DNA of 64,000 nucleotides from Gonatopus flavifemur. Taxonomy: Eukaryota > Arthropoda > Insecta > Hymenoptera > Dryinidae. The stretch covers positions 21,530,501 to 21,594,500 of the forward strand of contig JAFFJZ010000009.1 in the NCBI GenBank assembly GCA_018340375.1, in the 5' to 3' direction. This document shows positions 23,123-34,299 of this stretch, one piece after another (position 1 is the first letter of the stretch; each line of letters begins with the position of its first letter). The position numbers and the translations under genes are program-made. The notes beneath the pieces were generated by a model. It did not search any database. It saw only the letters and a program-made list of their open reading frames with translations, and was not told the origin of the DNA.

Positions 23123-23593
23123 GTTTTGATGCTTATGATTGTCAATATAACACAGTGAAATCGTGTCAGTGGTGTACATTTTCAGAGTAGAAGTGATCTT
23201 TTGAAAAAACTGTTATTATATAAACAAATGTCAGATAAGTTGGTCGTGGATACCACAGATTCTTCCTAAATTATTTCTATCCCAACGTTATTGAAGAATA
23301 ACTTATTAATGAGTATGAATGAGAATTTTTTTGAATTTACTTGAAGGCTGTACATAAAATTGAGCGTGAAAAGTTCAGTGATTTGTAAAATATTTGTGTC
23401 TTGAAGATTCGTTAATTCCAGCGCGGGTATTAAAAGGTTACGGAATCGTAATTTTCGCACAATTTAAAATCTCTTGGCATGTTTATAGATTTTTCAAGCT
23501 TTCGATTTGTGACCGAATTTATCCTATGTGTAATTTGATTATAATTAAAGGCACATTCCGAGTGTTATTCATGTCGATTCATATGATCACCCT

Positions 23594-23691
23594 AGTAGCA
23601 TCAGAATGTTGTATATATACTATGCACGTTCATAGTATATCTAGACATACTATGAACGTTCATAGTACATATAAAACGTTCGGTTGCTACT
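23594..23691. mobile_element. 98-bp hairpin MITE, family shared with 63441-63536
   Basis: Palindrome from AGTAGCATCAGAATGTTGTA to TTCGGTTGCTACT with TATCTAGA at the centre. A second copy with the same end and core motifs lies 40 kb away, which supports mobility. Confidence 0.7.
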
Positions 23692-23915
23692 TGGGCAGGT
23701 ATTTATAACCTAACCCTGCTGAAAATCTATCTTCTTAAACATATCTTGTTAAAGTCTTCGAGGAAAATATCTTTCAAACGCTTCTCAAAGATATCTTGAA
23801 GATATCTCGCATGGTCGTCTTGGAGATGTCTTGAATCGAGACATCTTTTAGAAATCTTTCACAAGATGTCTTTCCAACACTTCTGAAAGATATCTTTGAG
23901 AACTCTTCAAGAACA

Positions 23916-24057
23916 CCCTGCTTAAAGTGTCATATAGAATCGTATAGAATATCATAGATTATGATTCAAAAACATGATAAGATTCACAGTTTCTATCATG
24001 TTTTTGAATCATATTTTATGATATTCTATACGATTCCATGGGACATTTTAAGCAGGG
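23916..24057. mobile_element. 142-bp hairpin MITE (CCCTGCTTAAA ends)
   Basis: Inverted arms from CCCTGCTTAAAGTGTCATA to its near complement ending TTTAAGCAGGG. It splits the right arm of the element at 22185-24125; the left arm shows the uninterrupted sequence. Confidence 0.75.
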
Positions 24058-24157
24058 CGTTCTTGAAGATCTCTCAATTGAGTATTCTTTTAGATATTTT
24101 CAAGAAGTGCGTGCTGTGTGGGACGTTCTATGGACACTCCCTTACACTTTTTCAATG

Positions 24158-24294
24158 CATTGAGAGAAGAATTTGTTTGTGACAAATAAGGCTTATCAAT
24201 TATGAACAAAACTATGTTTGCGTTAAATAAGATTTGTTAACAGTTAACAAACCTTATTTCATTTAAATAAATTTGGAATACTTTTTTCTCAATG
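24158..24294. mobile_element. 137-bp MITE copy A (CATTGAGAGAAG...TTTTTTCTCAATG)
   Basis: Ends are inverted. The interior has TGACAAATAAGGCTTAT and GTTAACAGTTAAC. Copy B follows within 90 bp. Confidence 0.6.
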
Positions 24295-24383
24295 TGGGAA
24301 GAGTTCATTGGCGCTGATCACACTGTTTTCCCTCCTTATTTACTTCGGTTTCCCGCTGAGAGCATGTTCTTTTTTCACCAGGG

Positions 24384-24518
24384 ACTGAAAGAAGAGTTTT
24401 TTTGTGACAAAGAAGGCTTATTGATTCTAAACAAACCAGTCTTTGGGCCAAATGAGATTTGTTAATAGTTAACAAGCCTTATTTGAGTGGAATAGATTTG
24501 GAACACTTTTTTCTCAGT
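24384..24518. mobile_element. 135-bp MITE copy B, same family as 24158
   Basis: Matches copy A along its length (TGACAAAGAAGGCTTATTG, GTTAATAGTTAAC, TTTTTTCTCAGT). The two lie in the same orientation. Confidence 0.6.
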
Positions 24519-24726
24519 TTACGATCGAAATTACTGGAGGTATTGGTGTGCAAAGTTGGGTATTTTTCGTTATTTTTTACCGCTTCCGCCTATACAATAC
24601 CCTGTTATTCACAATTTCAAATCGAAAACTTCATTTTTTTCAAGAATAATAATGATGAACTTGCTTCAGATGAGATAGGATAGACTTTATTGCAGTGTAA
24701 AAATTATATGTGGGATTTTTCCCCAA

Positions 24727-24871
24727 TTTGATGGCAGCAAAAATCCCCCACGTGGAGTGAATTCATTTTCTCCAGAAAGAAGGAATCTTCTTCTGAATGA
24801 AAGAGAATCCCTCCGTATTATAGCGGAGATGAATTTCTCCCACGTGGAGGATTTTTGCTGCCACTAAATTT
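24727..24871. mobile_element. ~145-bp hairpin MITE (GGCAGCAAAAATCC arms)
   Basis: TTTGATGGCAGCAAAAATCC on the left is inverted as GGATTTTTGCTGCCACTAAA on the right, each next to CCACGTGGAG-like bases. No clear duplication. Confidence 0.65.
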
Positions 24872-25699
24872 CAGGGATGTAGAGCAAAAGTTTTGATCTT
24901 TTCGAGTTCGCATCGTAGAGCGAGCGACCCTCGGAATTCATAATGGTGATCCGCTCGGGATAGGAGCAGGTAACAAGTGCTAAGGATTGAATCCGAGTGA
25001 GAGTCGAAGCAGGTTCTAATACAATGAATCCGCTCCCGAGTTGTACCTGAGAGCGCACAGTGGGGCCAAATGCCAAAAAGCTGGCCAAAACCCCAAAAAT
25101 GAAGTTTGTAGTTGGGGATATTTGACCCTTGGGATAAGTAAGGTGATGTCCCAAGTATTGGAATTCTGATATAAGAAGATCTGATCCCCTCCCCCTGCCC
25201 TCGTGTACCAGTTGCAAAATACCCTCCTTGAAGTATAATCCGCGTGATTGAAAGACAGTGAAATAACAAGCATGTTCAAAAAGACGCTGTGTCTCGAAAA
25301 ATAAACCGATTTAACTTTTTCAAATTGGAGTCTATTACTGAAACTATGTAGAATACACTGAAAATTAAGAGAATATCAATTTGATGAGTGGAAAATACTG
25401 ACAGAGCAATGATTGGATGTAATTTCTATATCTATAAATGAGAAAATGTGTTTGGTTTTTGAAGGAATAGTAGAGAATTACGCAAAATTACGTCGTTTAA
25501 CTTATTGGAGGTGGTAGATGGGACTCTTACCTAAACATCAGAGAAAAAAACGGCTGCCCATGTCTGCCCCTAAGCAATTCCGCCATGTTTTTGTGCAGAA
25601 AATCACAAAAAATTAGACGGAGTGATGAGGAGTCCTTAGATCCGTCTGAAACTTGATATGCAGAAGTTTGTGGGGTCGCTGATTATGAATCCGTTGTCT

Positions 25700-26110
25700 T
25701 CATTTCGGAATTCAAAATGGCGGATCCAATATGGCGGACAAAAAGTGAAAGAAATCATCGGATTTTCTTCAAATTCGTTACCCAGGGGTTTCTGAGGGCG
25801 CTGATTACGAATCCGTTGTTTGAATTTCAAAATTCAGAATGGCGGATCCAATATGGCGGATGAAAATTGAAAAAATCATCGGATTGCCTTCAAAGTCGGT
25901 ACCCTGAGGTTTTTAAGGTCGCTGATTCCGAATCCGGTGTCTGAATTCCGGAATTCAGAATGGCGGATCCAGTTTGGCAGAAAAAAATTGAAAAAATTAT
26001 CAGATTTCCTTCAAACTCGGTATCCAGGGTTTTGTGGGGTCATTGATTACGAATCAGTTGTCAAATTCCAAGAATCAAAGATAGCGTATCTAATATGGTG
26101 GACACAAAAC
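25700..26110 (+). repeat. 121-bp repeats of the Transib left arm, ~3-4 copies
   Basis: Units with AATGGCGGATCCAATATGGC start near 25719, 25841, 25962 and (diverged) 26083, a period of 121-122 bp. The same unit occurs inverted in the right arm. Confidence 0.85.
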
Positions 26111-26774
26111 TCAGAATTCAGTAGATTCGCTTTGAATTTTATCTCAACGTTAGTATGTGTTTTATTTCCAGTGTACATCTGCTGCACGAGGAAAACTGTA
26201 TGAGATTGATCACCATTCGTTTTTCTTCTCATCGCGGGCTTAGGGTACACAAAAGCCAGAAATCATTGATATTTAGGAAGATGATGGACCATTGAGAGAA
26301 AAACAGTATTGCTGGAGAATATTCGTAGTGAATTTACTATGAGTTGATGAATTCACTATGGGGAATGACAATAAAACTACCAACATTTAGTATTATTACT
26401 ACGAATTTTTGGTAACTTCACTGCTAACATCCTTCAGCGATGCTCTTTTTCCCTAAAGTAACCGTCATTTTCCTAAATGTTTATAAATGTTATTCAAGTA
26501 TTGATATCTCTTTTCTTTTCGTGAACTGAATCATGACTCGCGATTTGGTGATCGTTCTTATGTTAACCCATCGTTTCCATGGCAACGTAAATAGTTAGTT
26601 GTAATCGGTCTGATTTCAAATGGTGCTTATCACAATTGTGCAATAGCTGTCACCGAATTCTCACTCTTGCTAGTAATCGTTACCGTAAACTTTTTTCCGC
26701 GTGCAAGTTTGGAGCTTGGTGAATATTTTTCGTTTTTCAAAATCATTCAATGTTAACATACAATTCCAAATGAG

Positions 26775-29700
26775 ATGGATTCCGCTGCCATAGGTGAGTG
26801 TTTCAACAACCTATATTTTCTCAATAGTTCAATTTGAACAGTTGACTGCAAAAAAAATTAGCTTAAGAGAGTTGAATCCAACCCAAGAAAATTAGGAAAA
26901 TTTTTAGAAACACATGGGGTTTCTGTAGCGAATTTTATCGAATTCTACAACGTTTGTAGATTTCAAAGATGATTCAATATCTATGACTCGGAGAGAAATG
27001 TACAATATTTTAAGGAGCAGTCCTCTACCTACGTTGGATGAAAAGTTCACTTCCCTTCGAAGAAAAATCATCGAGATAACGTGTTGTCCGGATAACAAAA
27101 CTACAGAGATCTCTAACCTTTTATCTACTTTTAAATGTGTATTTAAAAAGAGATGGGAATCTTCTCAAAGGACCGAAGAACGATTTCTCAAAAATAATGA
27201 AGGATGGTTAAAACAAGAGGTAGTGTTTTGTACTTTCAGGAATCCCTATTCTGTAACTGTTCACACGCAAGTGGGAAGACCTCTTGTTGAATTCAACGAA
27301 TGTTCAGAGAGAACGAAACGTAGGAAAACGGAGAATATCAGAGTAAATACTCCTATCTCAGAGCTGTCTTACGCCACACAAATGTGTTTGAGAGCGTCTG
27401 GACAGATCGAAGCCGCAAAAATTGTAAAGGATGTTACATCTTCTGATCCTGAGCTTGCCAAAATGTATATGGAAGGTTATCAAACTTTCAAGCGGAATGA
27501 GCCAAAGATGTTGAATGATGAAGATGCTCTAGCTCTCTTAGTAGATGCCGAGCTCTCAAAACATCAGTACTGCTCATTGCGTGAAGCTGATCCGCAGGAA
27601 TTTCCACCTTATAAAAAAATTCAACTGGCCAAACGCATGTGTTTCCCTGACAAGGAATTTATTCAAATAACAGAAACCTGCGCTGTTGTGCAACTACAAG
27701 CACTTCTTGATCACACAGCTACACGTATTTTAAAGCTACAGAATTCGGTTTTGTCAACTTTATCTGATGAAGAGTTACAAAACCTGGTACTTATTTCCAA
27801 ATGGGGGTTTGATGGGAGCTCTGGCCACTCCTCATACAAACGAGCATATCCAAGTTCGGAAGCTAGTGATTCCGCTGTGTTCAGTACTTCACTTGTGCCT
27901 CTCCGCCTACACTGCAATTCAAAAATAATTTGGCAGAATCCAAGGCCATCATCAACCAGATTTTGTAGGCCAATCAAAATAGAGTTTGTGAAAGAATCAA
28001 CTGAAGTTTCGGTTGCAGAGAAGCTACGGGTTGATAATGAAATAGAAAATCTGAGGGCTACTTCTTTCAGAACTGATGGAAAACATGTTTCAGTGAAACA
28101 TGAGATGATTTTTTCTATGGTGGACGGGAAGGTATGCAATGCCATAACTGAGACAACCTATACCCAGAAGTGCTATATATGTGGTGCCACATCTAAGGAA
28201 TTCAACAAAATTGATGATATAGTATCCAGGCCGGTCAAAACCGAAAACCTCCAGTTTGGTTTGTCTTGTCTACACGGCTGGATACGATTTTTCGAGGGCC
28301 TCCTGCATTTGTCTTAAAAGCTACCTATTCAGAAGTGGCAAGCACGAAAACAAGATAAAGCTTTGGTGGAAGAACGAAAAAAGGTTGTACAGAAGAGTTT
28401 TGAAGAAAAATGTGGCCTCATTGTCGATGTTCCTAAGCCAGGGTTTGGGAACTCAAATGATGGGAATACCGCTAGGCGATTTTTCGCACAACCCGAAGTT
28501 TCTGCCGAAATCACAGGGGTGGATGTCAACCTAATACAACGACTTCATGTAGTATTAGCTACCGTTTCAAGTGGCCATGAAATAGACGTTGAAAAGTTTC
28601 GGAGTTACGCTTTAGACACGGCACGCTACTACGCGACAAAATATCCGTGGTACCCAATGTCACCTACGATGCACAAGTTTTTGATCCACGGACCTGAAAT
28701 CATTGCATCTGCTCTTCTACCTATAGGCCAATTGACTGAGGAAGCACAAGAGGCTCGTGACAAAGATTTTAAAAGGTGAAAATGATGTATATCACTTAAT
28801 AATAGTCTATATTTGTCACAGTGGACTCGACACTTTGAAGGGAAAAATTTGACTTCTCAAGTACTGCAATCAGTTTGATACATTGCACAATACGTTTTTG
28901 ACTACTAGGCAAACTATACAGGGTGATTCAAAATTCCCGCACCCTTTTTCGGGAGTAGATTCCTGATGAAATTCTAAAACGATTTGTCCTTTTGCACAAT
29001 GCTCTCCGACGCATAATTTCCGAGATATAATTAATTAAAGTTGACTAATTATGAGGTGGATCCATCGGTCATTCAGGAGCGTCATAACAGAACAAGAGAG
29101 GAAGGTGCTTGCAGAGGGCGCTCATACGATCAGCTGATCGGTATAATCGATACGATTCACCAATATACAAATTGGTAAATTTTCTATGTAGAACGATTGA
29201 ATTCGTCAACACTGTGGAAAAATTGATTATTGTCATGAATTCTGATCACGATATGCTGTAGGTGAAAGTTGTAATTTCAGTAATGATTTTTATTACGCAG
29301 ACAAATGTAAAATAGTGTTATTCCGTAGGGATAGGGATTCAAGTGGGAGAAAAAAGTATAACTACTCGTTTTCAATCAGAATTTTCATGTAAAAAAGGAA
29401 ACATGAGAATTTTCATTCATCCGATACCCAATTTGAACGGTTTGATTAGTAAGTTTAACACGAGAGATTGGATCCCGAATCCTGTATTCTGATTGGTCGA
29501 GAATCAATGTATGTTAGATCAATCCTCGGCCGTTTCAAATGATTCTTCTGAAGAATGTGTTTTCGACTTATCCCAACCACAACATTGAACAATGATGAAT
29601 TTATTCGAATTCACCCTTTTTGCATCATTCGATGATTATAAAGGGTTTATCGAACGTTAATAACTTACTTGAGATCACTCAAGATCATTCATGTTTAAAT

Positions 29701-31326
29701 CAGAATCTAATTCAAATTGTGTGCAAGTTCGAGCGCGTTTCTACGTTTAGAAAATGTATTCGTCCTAAAAAGGACGGATTTGGTTAATCTTCAAAGACAA
29801 TTCTTTTTCCATTTGAAATAACAATATGCCCTTTGAAGTCATATGTGCTTCAAATGAAACTGTTTCGAGCTGTCACCTGATTGGTTGATTCGTATCATGA
29901 ATGGTTGATTCAAGCTAAACAAACCGTATGTGATGACAATGTCAATCAAGTGCAATGATTGGGTCGTATACGATGTCACACCTTGTATTTTCGTCAAAAT
30001 TGATGGATTCTGCAAGTTGAAGTAAGTTATTAACGTTCGATAAACCCTTTATAATCATCGAATGATGTGAACAGGGTGAATTCGAATAAATTCATCATTG
30101 TTCAATGTTGTGGTTGGGATAAGTCGAAAACACATTCTTCAGAAGAATCATTTGAAACGGCCGAGGATTGATCTAACATACATTGATTCTCGACCAATCA
30201 GAATACAGGATTCGCAATCCAATCTCTTGTGTTAAACTTACTAATCAAACCGTTCAAATTGGGTATCGGATGAATGAAAATTCTCATGTTTCCTTTTTTA
30301 CATGAAAATTCTGATTGAAAACGAGTAGTTATACTTTTTTCCCCCACTTGAATCCCTATCCCTACGAAATAACACTATTTTACATTTGTCTGCGTAATAA
30401 AAATCATTACTGAAATTACAACTTTCACCTACAGCATATCGTGATCAGAATTCATGACAATAATCAATTTTTCCACAGTGTTGACGAATTCAATCGTTCT
30501 ACATAGAAAATTTACCAATTTGTATGTTGGTAAATCGTATCGATTATACCGATCAGCTGATCGTATGAGCGCCCTCTGCAAGCACCTTCCTCTCTTGTTC
30601 TGTTATGACGCTCCTGAATGACCGATGGATCCACCTCATAATTAGTCAACTTTAATTAATTATATCTCGGAAATTATGCGTCGGAGAGCATTGTGCAAAA
30701 GGACAAATCGTTTTAGAATTTCATCATGAATCTACTCCCAAAAGAGAGTGCGGGAATTTTGAATCACCCTGTATATTTATGGTAACCACGAGAATATATG
30801 TTCGCGAAGATTGTTTTGTTCTGGTAAGGAATTCGGGGAATTATGAATATTCATATACTTTTTTTTAATAATAAGCCACATTGTTCATCCTCTGGAAACG
30901 TAAATTCATAGACTAGAAAACAATTTTGAGAATCAAGTAAACTTATGAATTAGAGGATTTATTCAAAACTTTATACTGATGACCCCAAAGTGCAGCTGCT
31001 TTTTGTTTTTCCTTGATTTTGCTTGTCATGTTGAGATCAAAAGCTTCAACGGTGTCGATGAATACATAATTATATTCAAATATCTTAAGAACATTCATTT
31101 CCAAAGGTACCGAGAGCATCACTCCAAGAAATTCAGTAGAGAAAAAACGAATGAAGACATTTTTAAATGGTTCCTTTCGAGTTCTGATCCAATGTTATCG
31201 AGTAAAAGACAGTTGCCCAAGAAAAAACTAAAGTTTCTCCCTAGAGACGTGTTAAGCCTGATCAAAACTCCGGATATACTTGATAAAGACAACGTAACTT
31301 TCCCATTATCTTCCTCTGAGAGTTAA
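26775..31326 (+). pseudogene. Transib transposase (RAG1-like core), three exons, one nonsense codon
   Basis: Exons 26775-26793 (donor GTGAGT), 26960-28775 and 31107-31326 join in phase to 685 codons, the usual Transib size. Family blocks: KWGFDGSSGHSSYK, IIWQNPRPSSTRFCRPI, MVDGKVCNAITET, CYICGAT, LHGWIRFFE, GFGNSNDGNTARRFF, YPWYPMSPTMHKFLIHG and LTEEAQEARDKDFKRYR. By analogy with RAG1 the catalytic acids are D291, D395 and a glutamate among 600-604; the CYIC and GN.ARRF regions match RAG1 order. The only break seen is a TAA at 28315-28317 (codon 459) where a tyrosine is expected; the same frame continues to 28775. The second intron (28776-31106) holds the palindrome at 28919. Expected role: cutting at CACAGTG ends and 5-bp-staggered insertion. 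Exons and catalytic residues are my inference. Confidence 0.85.
28919..30771. mobile_element. 1853-bp palindromic foldback element, CAGGGTGATTC ends, TA duplication
   Basis: Arms of about 750 bp (28919-~29670 and ~30023-30771) are near-perfect inverted repeats around ~350 bp of unique DNA. Ends are CAGGGTGATTCAAAATTCCC and complement, in TA (28917-28918, 30772-30773). No transposase is inside. The first seven bases equal those of the DD41D mariner copies here. It sits in the last intron of the Transib gene. Confidence 0.92.
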
Positions 31327-31584
31327 GAAGATGACTGATCTGAGTAAAAAAAGTGTGGCAAAAGTAAAAACCATTACGATTTCTGTTTTTTATATTATTG
31401 TATATATTGTGGATGTATATATCTTTCGATTTAACACATTTGGTGTGTTAATATCATTCGATAATTATATTAATAATGATTCAATGTTGGAAATAATAAT
31501 AATAATGATCATAATAGGAACAACAAAATGGGCCGTTTAGTTCTTGTTTAATATTAAGTTATGAATGAAGTTTTGATTTTCGGC

Positions 31585-32470
31585 ATCCGCCATCCTGAAT
31601 TTCGGAATTCTGACAACGGATTCCTGATCAGCGATCCCGAAAACCCCTGGGTACCGAGTTTGAAGGGAATCCGATGATTTTTACAATTTTCGTCCGCTAT
31701 ATTGGGTCCGTTATTTTGAATTTTGAATTTCAGACCGTGGATTCGTGATCAGCCACCACAGAAACCCCTGAGTACCGAATTTGAAGAAAATGCGATGATT
31801 TTCTTAATTTTTGTCCACCATATTGGATCCGCTATTCTGAATTTCAAAATTTTGACAACGGATTCGTAATTGGTGACCCCAAAAACTCCTGGATGCCGAG
31901 TTTGAAGAAAATCCGATGATCTTCTCGATTTTATTCCACCATATTGGATCCGCCATTTCGAAGTTCGAAATGCAGACAACGGATTTGTAATCAGCGACCC
32001 CAAAAATCCCTGGGTACCCAATTTGGAAAGAATCCGATAATTTTTTCAATTTTCGTCCGCCATATTGGATTCGCCATTCTGAATTTGGGGACTCAGACAG
32101 CGGATTCGTAATCAGCGACCCCGAAAACCCCTGATCACCAAATTTGAAAAAAATCCGATGATCTCTTCCAATTTTCGTCCACCATATTGGATCCGTCATT
32201 TTGAATTTCGAAATGAGAACAACGGATCCGTAATCAGCGACCCCAAAAACCGTTGAGTACCCAATTTGAGGAGAATCCGATGATTTTTAAAATTTTCGTC
32301 CGCCATATTGGATTCGCCATTTTGAATTTCGGAACTCAAACAGTAGATTCGTAATCAGCGACCCCAAAAACCCCTGATCACCAAGTTTGAAGGAAATCCG
32401 ATGGTTTCTTTCAATTTTCGTCCGTCATATTGGATCCGCCATTTTCAATTTTGAATTTTGAAATTCTGAC
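31585..32470 (-). repeat. 121-bp repeats of the Transib right arm, ~8 copies
   Basis: CCATATTGGATCCGCCATTT-type units start near 31589, 31691, 31816, 31936, 32057, 32178, 32300 and 32422, mostly 120-125 bp apart and inverted relative to the left arm. Open frames through them are repeat artefacts. Confidence 0.88.
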
Positions 32471-32584
32471 AACGGATTCGTAATCAGTGACCCCATAAAC
32501 TTCCCGAGTACGAAGTCGCAAGCGAATTTGAGAGCCCCTTATAATTTTGTCCAGCTTTTTGGCATTTGGCCCCACTGTGGAGCG

Positions 32585-33880
32585 GTCGTATACTTCAGAT
32601 CCTTAAGCGATCGAATCCTAAGACCATGCGAGCGGCTCGAATCACGAGTTGAACTCTTCAACGCGTTGGGACTTCAACTCAACTCGGGAGTCGAGCCGAA
32701 GAGCGAGCGGATACTTTAACTCTTTAAGCGATCGAATCGTTGAAAGATCGAAGGATTCGATCAAGGAGTAAAACTCCTGATCGAAAAAGAGTTTTACTCG
32801 TGTCAGAGGATAGTCCATCAGCTGAATATGAGAGTGCGTATGGGAATTATGTCCATGGGTTCTGTGGATGGGGGTCTGAATTTTTTTTGGTCGTAGAACC
32901 CGAATTTTGAATTATTGTCGTAAGATTCGTGATCTGAACAATTCAATTGTTTATAACAAAACACGGGCTATAAATTGCCGAAAAGTCATCCAATAATCTA
33001 GATTCTCCGACCAATTACACTCAAACCGCCGTTGAAAGATCCAGTTCCGGCGACCTAATTATTTATTTAAAAAATGCATTTGGATAAACAATTGAGAAAT
33101 CGAAGAATAGTTCAGACAAAGTGTATTCTCCGATGAGAAATGAATAATTTTCATTTTCACAATTTTCCGATAAAAACAATGGGTTGACCGTCAATGCGTT
33201 ATAAACAATTCAATTGTTTATAACAAAACACGGGCTATGAATTCCCAAAAAGGCATCCAATAATCAAGATTCTAGTTCCAGCGACCTAATCATTTATTTA
33301 AAAAATGCATTCGAATAAACAATCCAGAAATCGAAAAAATAGTTCAGATAAAGTGTATTCTCCGATGAGAAATGAATAATTGTCGTCTGAACAATTTTCC
33401 GATAAAAACAATAGTTTGACCGTCGATGCGTTATAAAAATTCAATTGTTTATAACAAAACACAGATCACGAATCTTACGCCAATAGTTTCAAATTCGGAT
33501 TCTACGACCAAAAAAATTCAGACTCCCATTCACAGAATCCACGGACACAATTTCCATACGCACTCTCATATTCAGCTGTTGGACTATTCTCTGACACGAG
33601 TAAAACTCCTCTTCGATCAGGAGTTCAACTCCTTGATCGAATCCTCCGCTCTTTCTACGATTCGATCGCTCAAGGAGTTGAAGTATGCGAGAGCACGGAG
33701 GTTTAACTCCTCAAAAGAGTTGCTCGCTCGGGATCTAAAGTGTCCTCGCTCTTCGAGGGATCGCTCTTTGGAGTATCCAGCAGGTATGAATCCTCACACA
33801 TTCAGATCGCAAAAAGAGCGATCCTTTGTGAGAGTTCAGGTAACCGGCTCTTTATATGATTAGCTCTACATACGAGCAAA
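32585..33880. repeat. inverted-repeat element with internal 267-bp tandem duplication
   Basis: The left arm (about 32660-32940) and right arm (about 33440-33790) are inverted copies sharing TCGTGTCAGAGGATAGTCCA, ATTCAGCTG and GGAGTTNAACTCC motifs. Between them, CAATTCAATTGTTTATAACA starts two full units (32938, 33205; the second lacks ~37 bp) and a partial third (33436). The flank 24880-25050 left of Transib has the same GAGCG-rich character, so it is probably the other side of the target element. Confidence 0.65.
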
Positions 33881-34299
33881 CATACAGCACTCTTCGCAAA
33901 TCCTCATCCCACAGGTATCGGATACTTAAAGAGCCAGTAACCTTTTACTCATCGACCGAAAGTTCTTCTTACGATCGATACGTGGTTTGATCGCGAGCGA
34001 TTCAGGAGTTATATTGCCGCTCGGATTTAATCCTCATCCCTGCTAAATTTGAAGGAAACTCCACCTCCACTTTTTACGGGGCATAGTAATACAAAATACT
34101 TTGGGTAGTTGCTTTGAATAAAAGACATATACTACACAAAAGAACGTATTCCCCGCTAAAAGTATTCCCGGAGTACAAAAATGCCCATCTCTGAGGTACA
34201 GGAATCAACGCAATGAACAAAAAGATATCGTAAAGATATCACTAAGATATCTGAATGGATCTTGAGATATCTCAAAATTTTCTCGTGAAGTGATCTTAA

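Larger units (their letters stand above)
22185..24125. mobile_element. ~1.9-kb inverted-repeat element rich in AAGATATCTT motifs, with nested insertions
   Basis: The left ~255 bp (22185-22440, from CACACAGGACGC) is repeated inverted on the right (about 23705-24120, ending GCGTGCTGTGTG). Both arms are packed with diverged AAGATATCTT/AAGATGTCTT motifs; another block lies at 22690-22930. The right arm is split by a 142-bp hairpin (23916-24057). A SINE-like head and a 98-bp hairpin lie in the middle. The same motif family flanks 34300-35102. Confidence 0.55.
25056..32579 (+). mobile_element. Transib transposon, 7524 bp, CACAGTG termini, TSD GAGCG
   Basis: Both termini read CACAGTGGGGCCAAATGCCA outward-in and are identical over about 29 bp. 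GAGCG lies directly outside each end (25051-25055, 32580-32584), an exact 5-bp duplication as expected for Transib. The first seven bases equal the heptamer of RAG recombination signals. The arms (to ~26110 on the left, from ~31585 on the right) carry inverted arrays of a 121-bp repeat. A three-exon RAG1-like gene is inside. A 1853-bp palindrome at 28919 was inserted later, so the element was about 5.67 kb at arrival. It landed in another repeat-rich element (24880-25050 and 32585-33880). Confidence 0.93.

Noticed and set aside
24864..25279. Three overlapping minus-strand frames
   Set aside because: They cross the left Transib border and its arm; overlap in three frames with no known motif.
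26775..31326. Host RAG1 gene or a recombination system
   Set aside because: The gene lies between CACAGTG termini with a TSD, has a nonsense codon and no RAG2-like partner, so it is a transposon gene.
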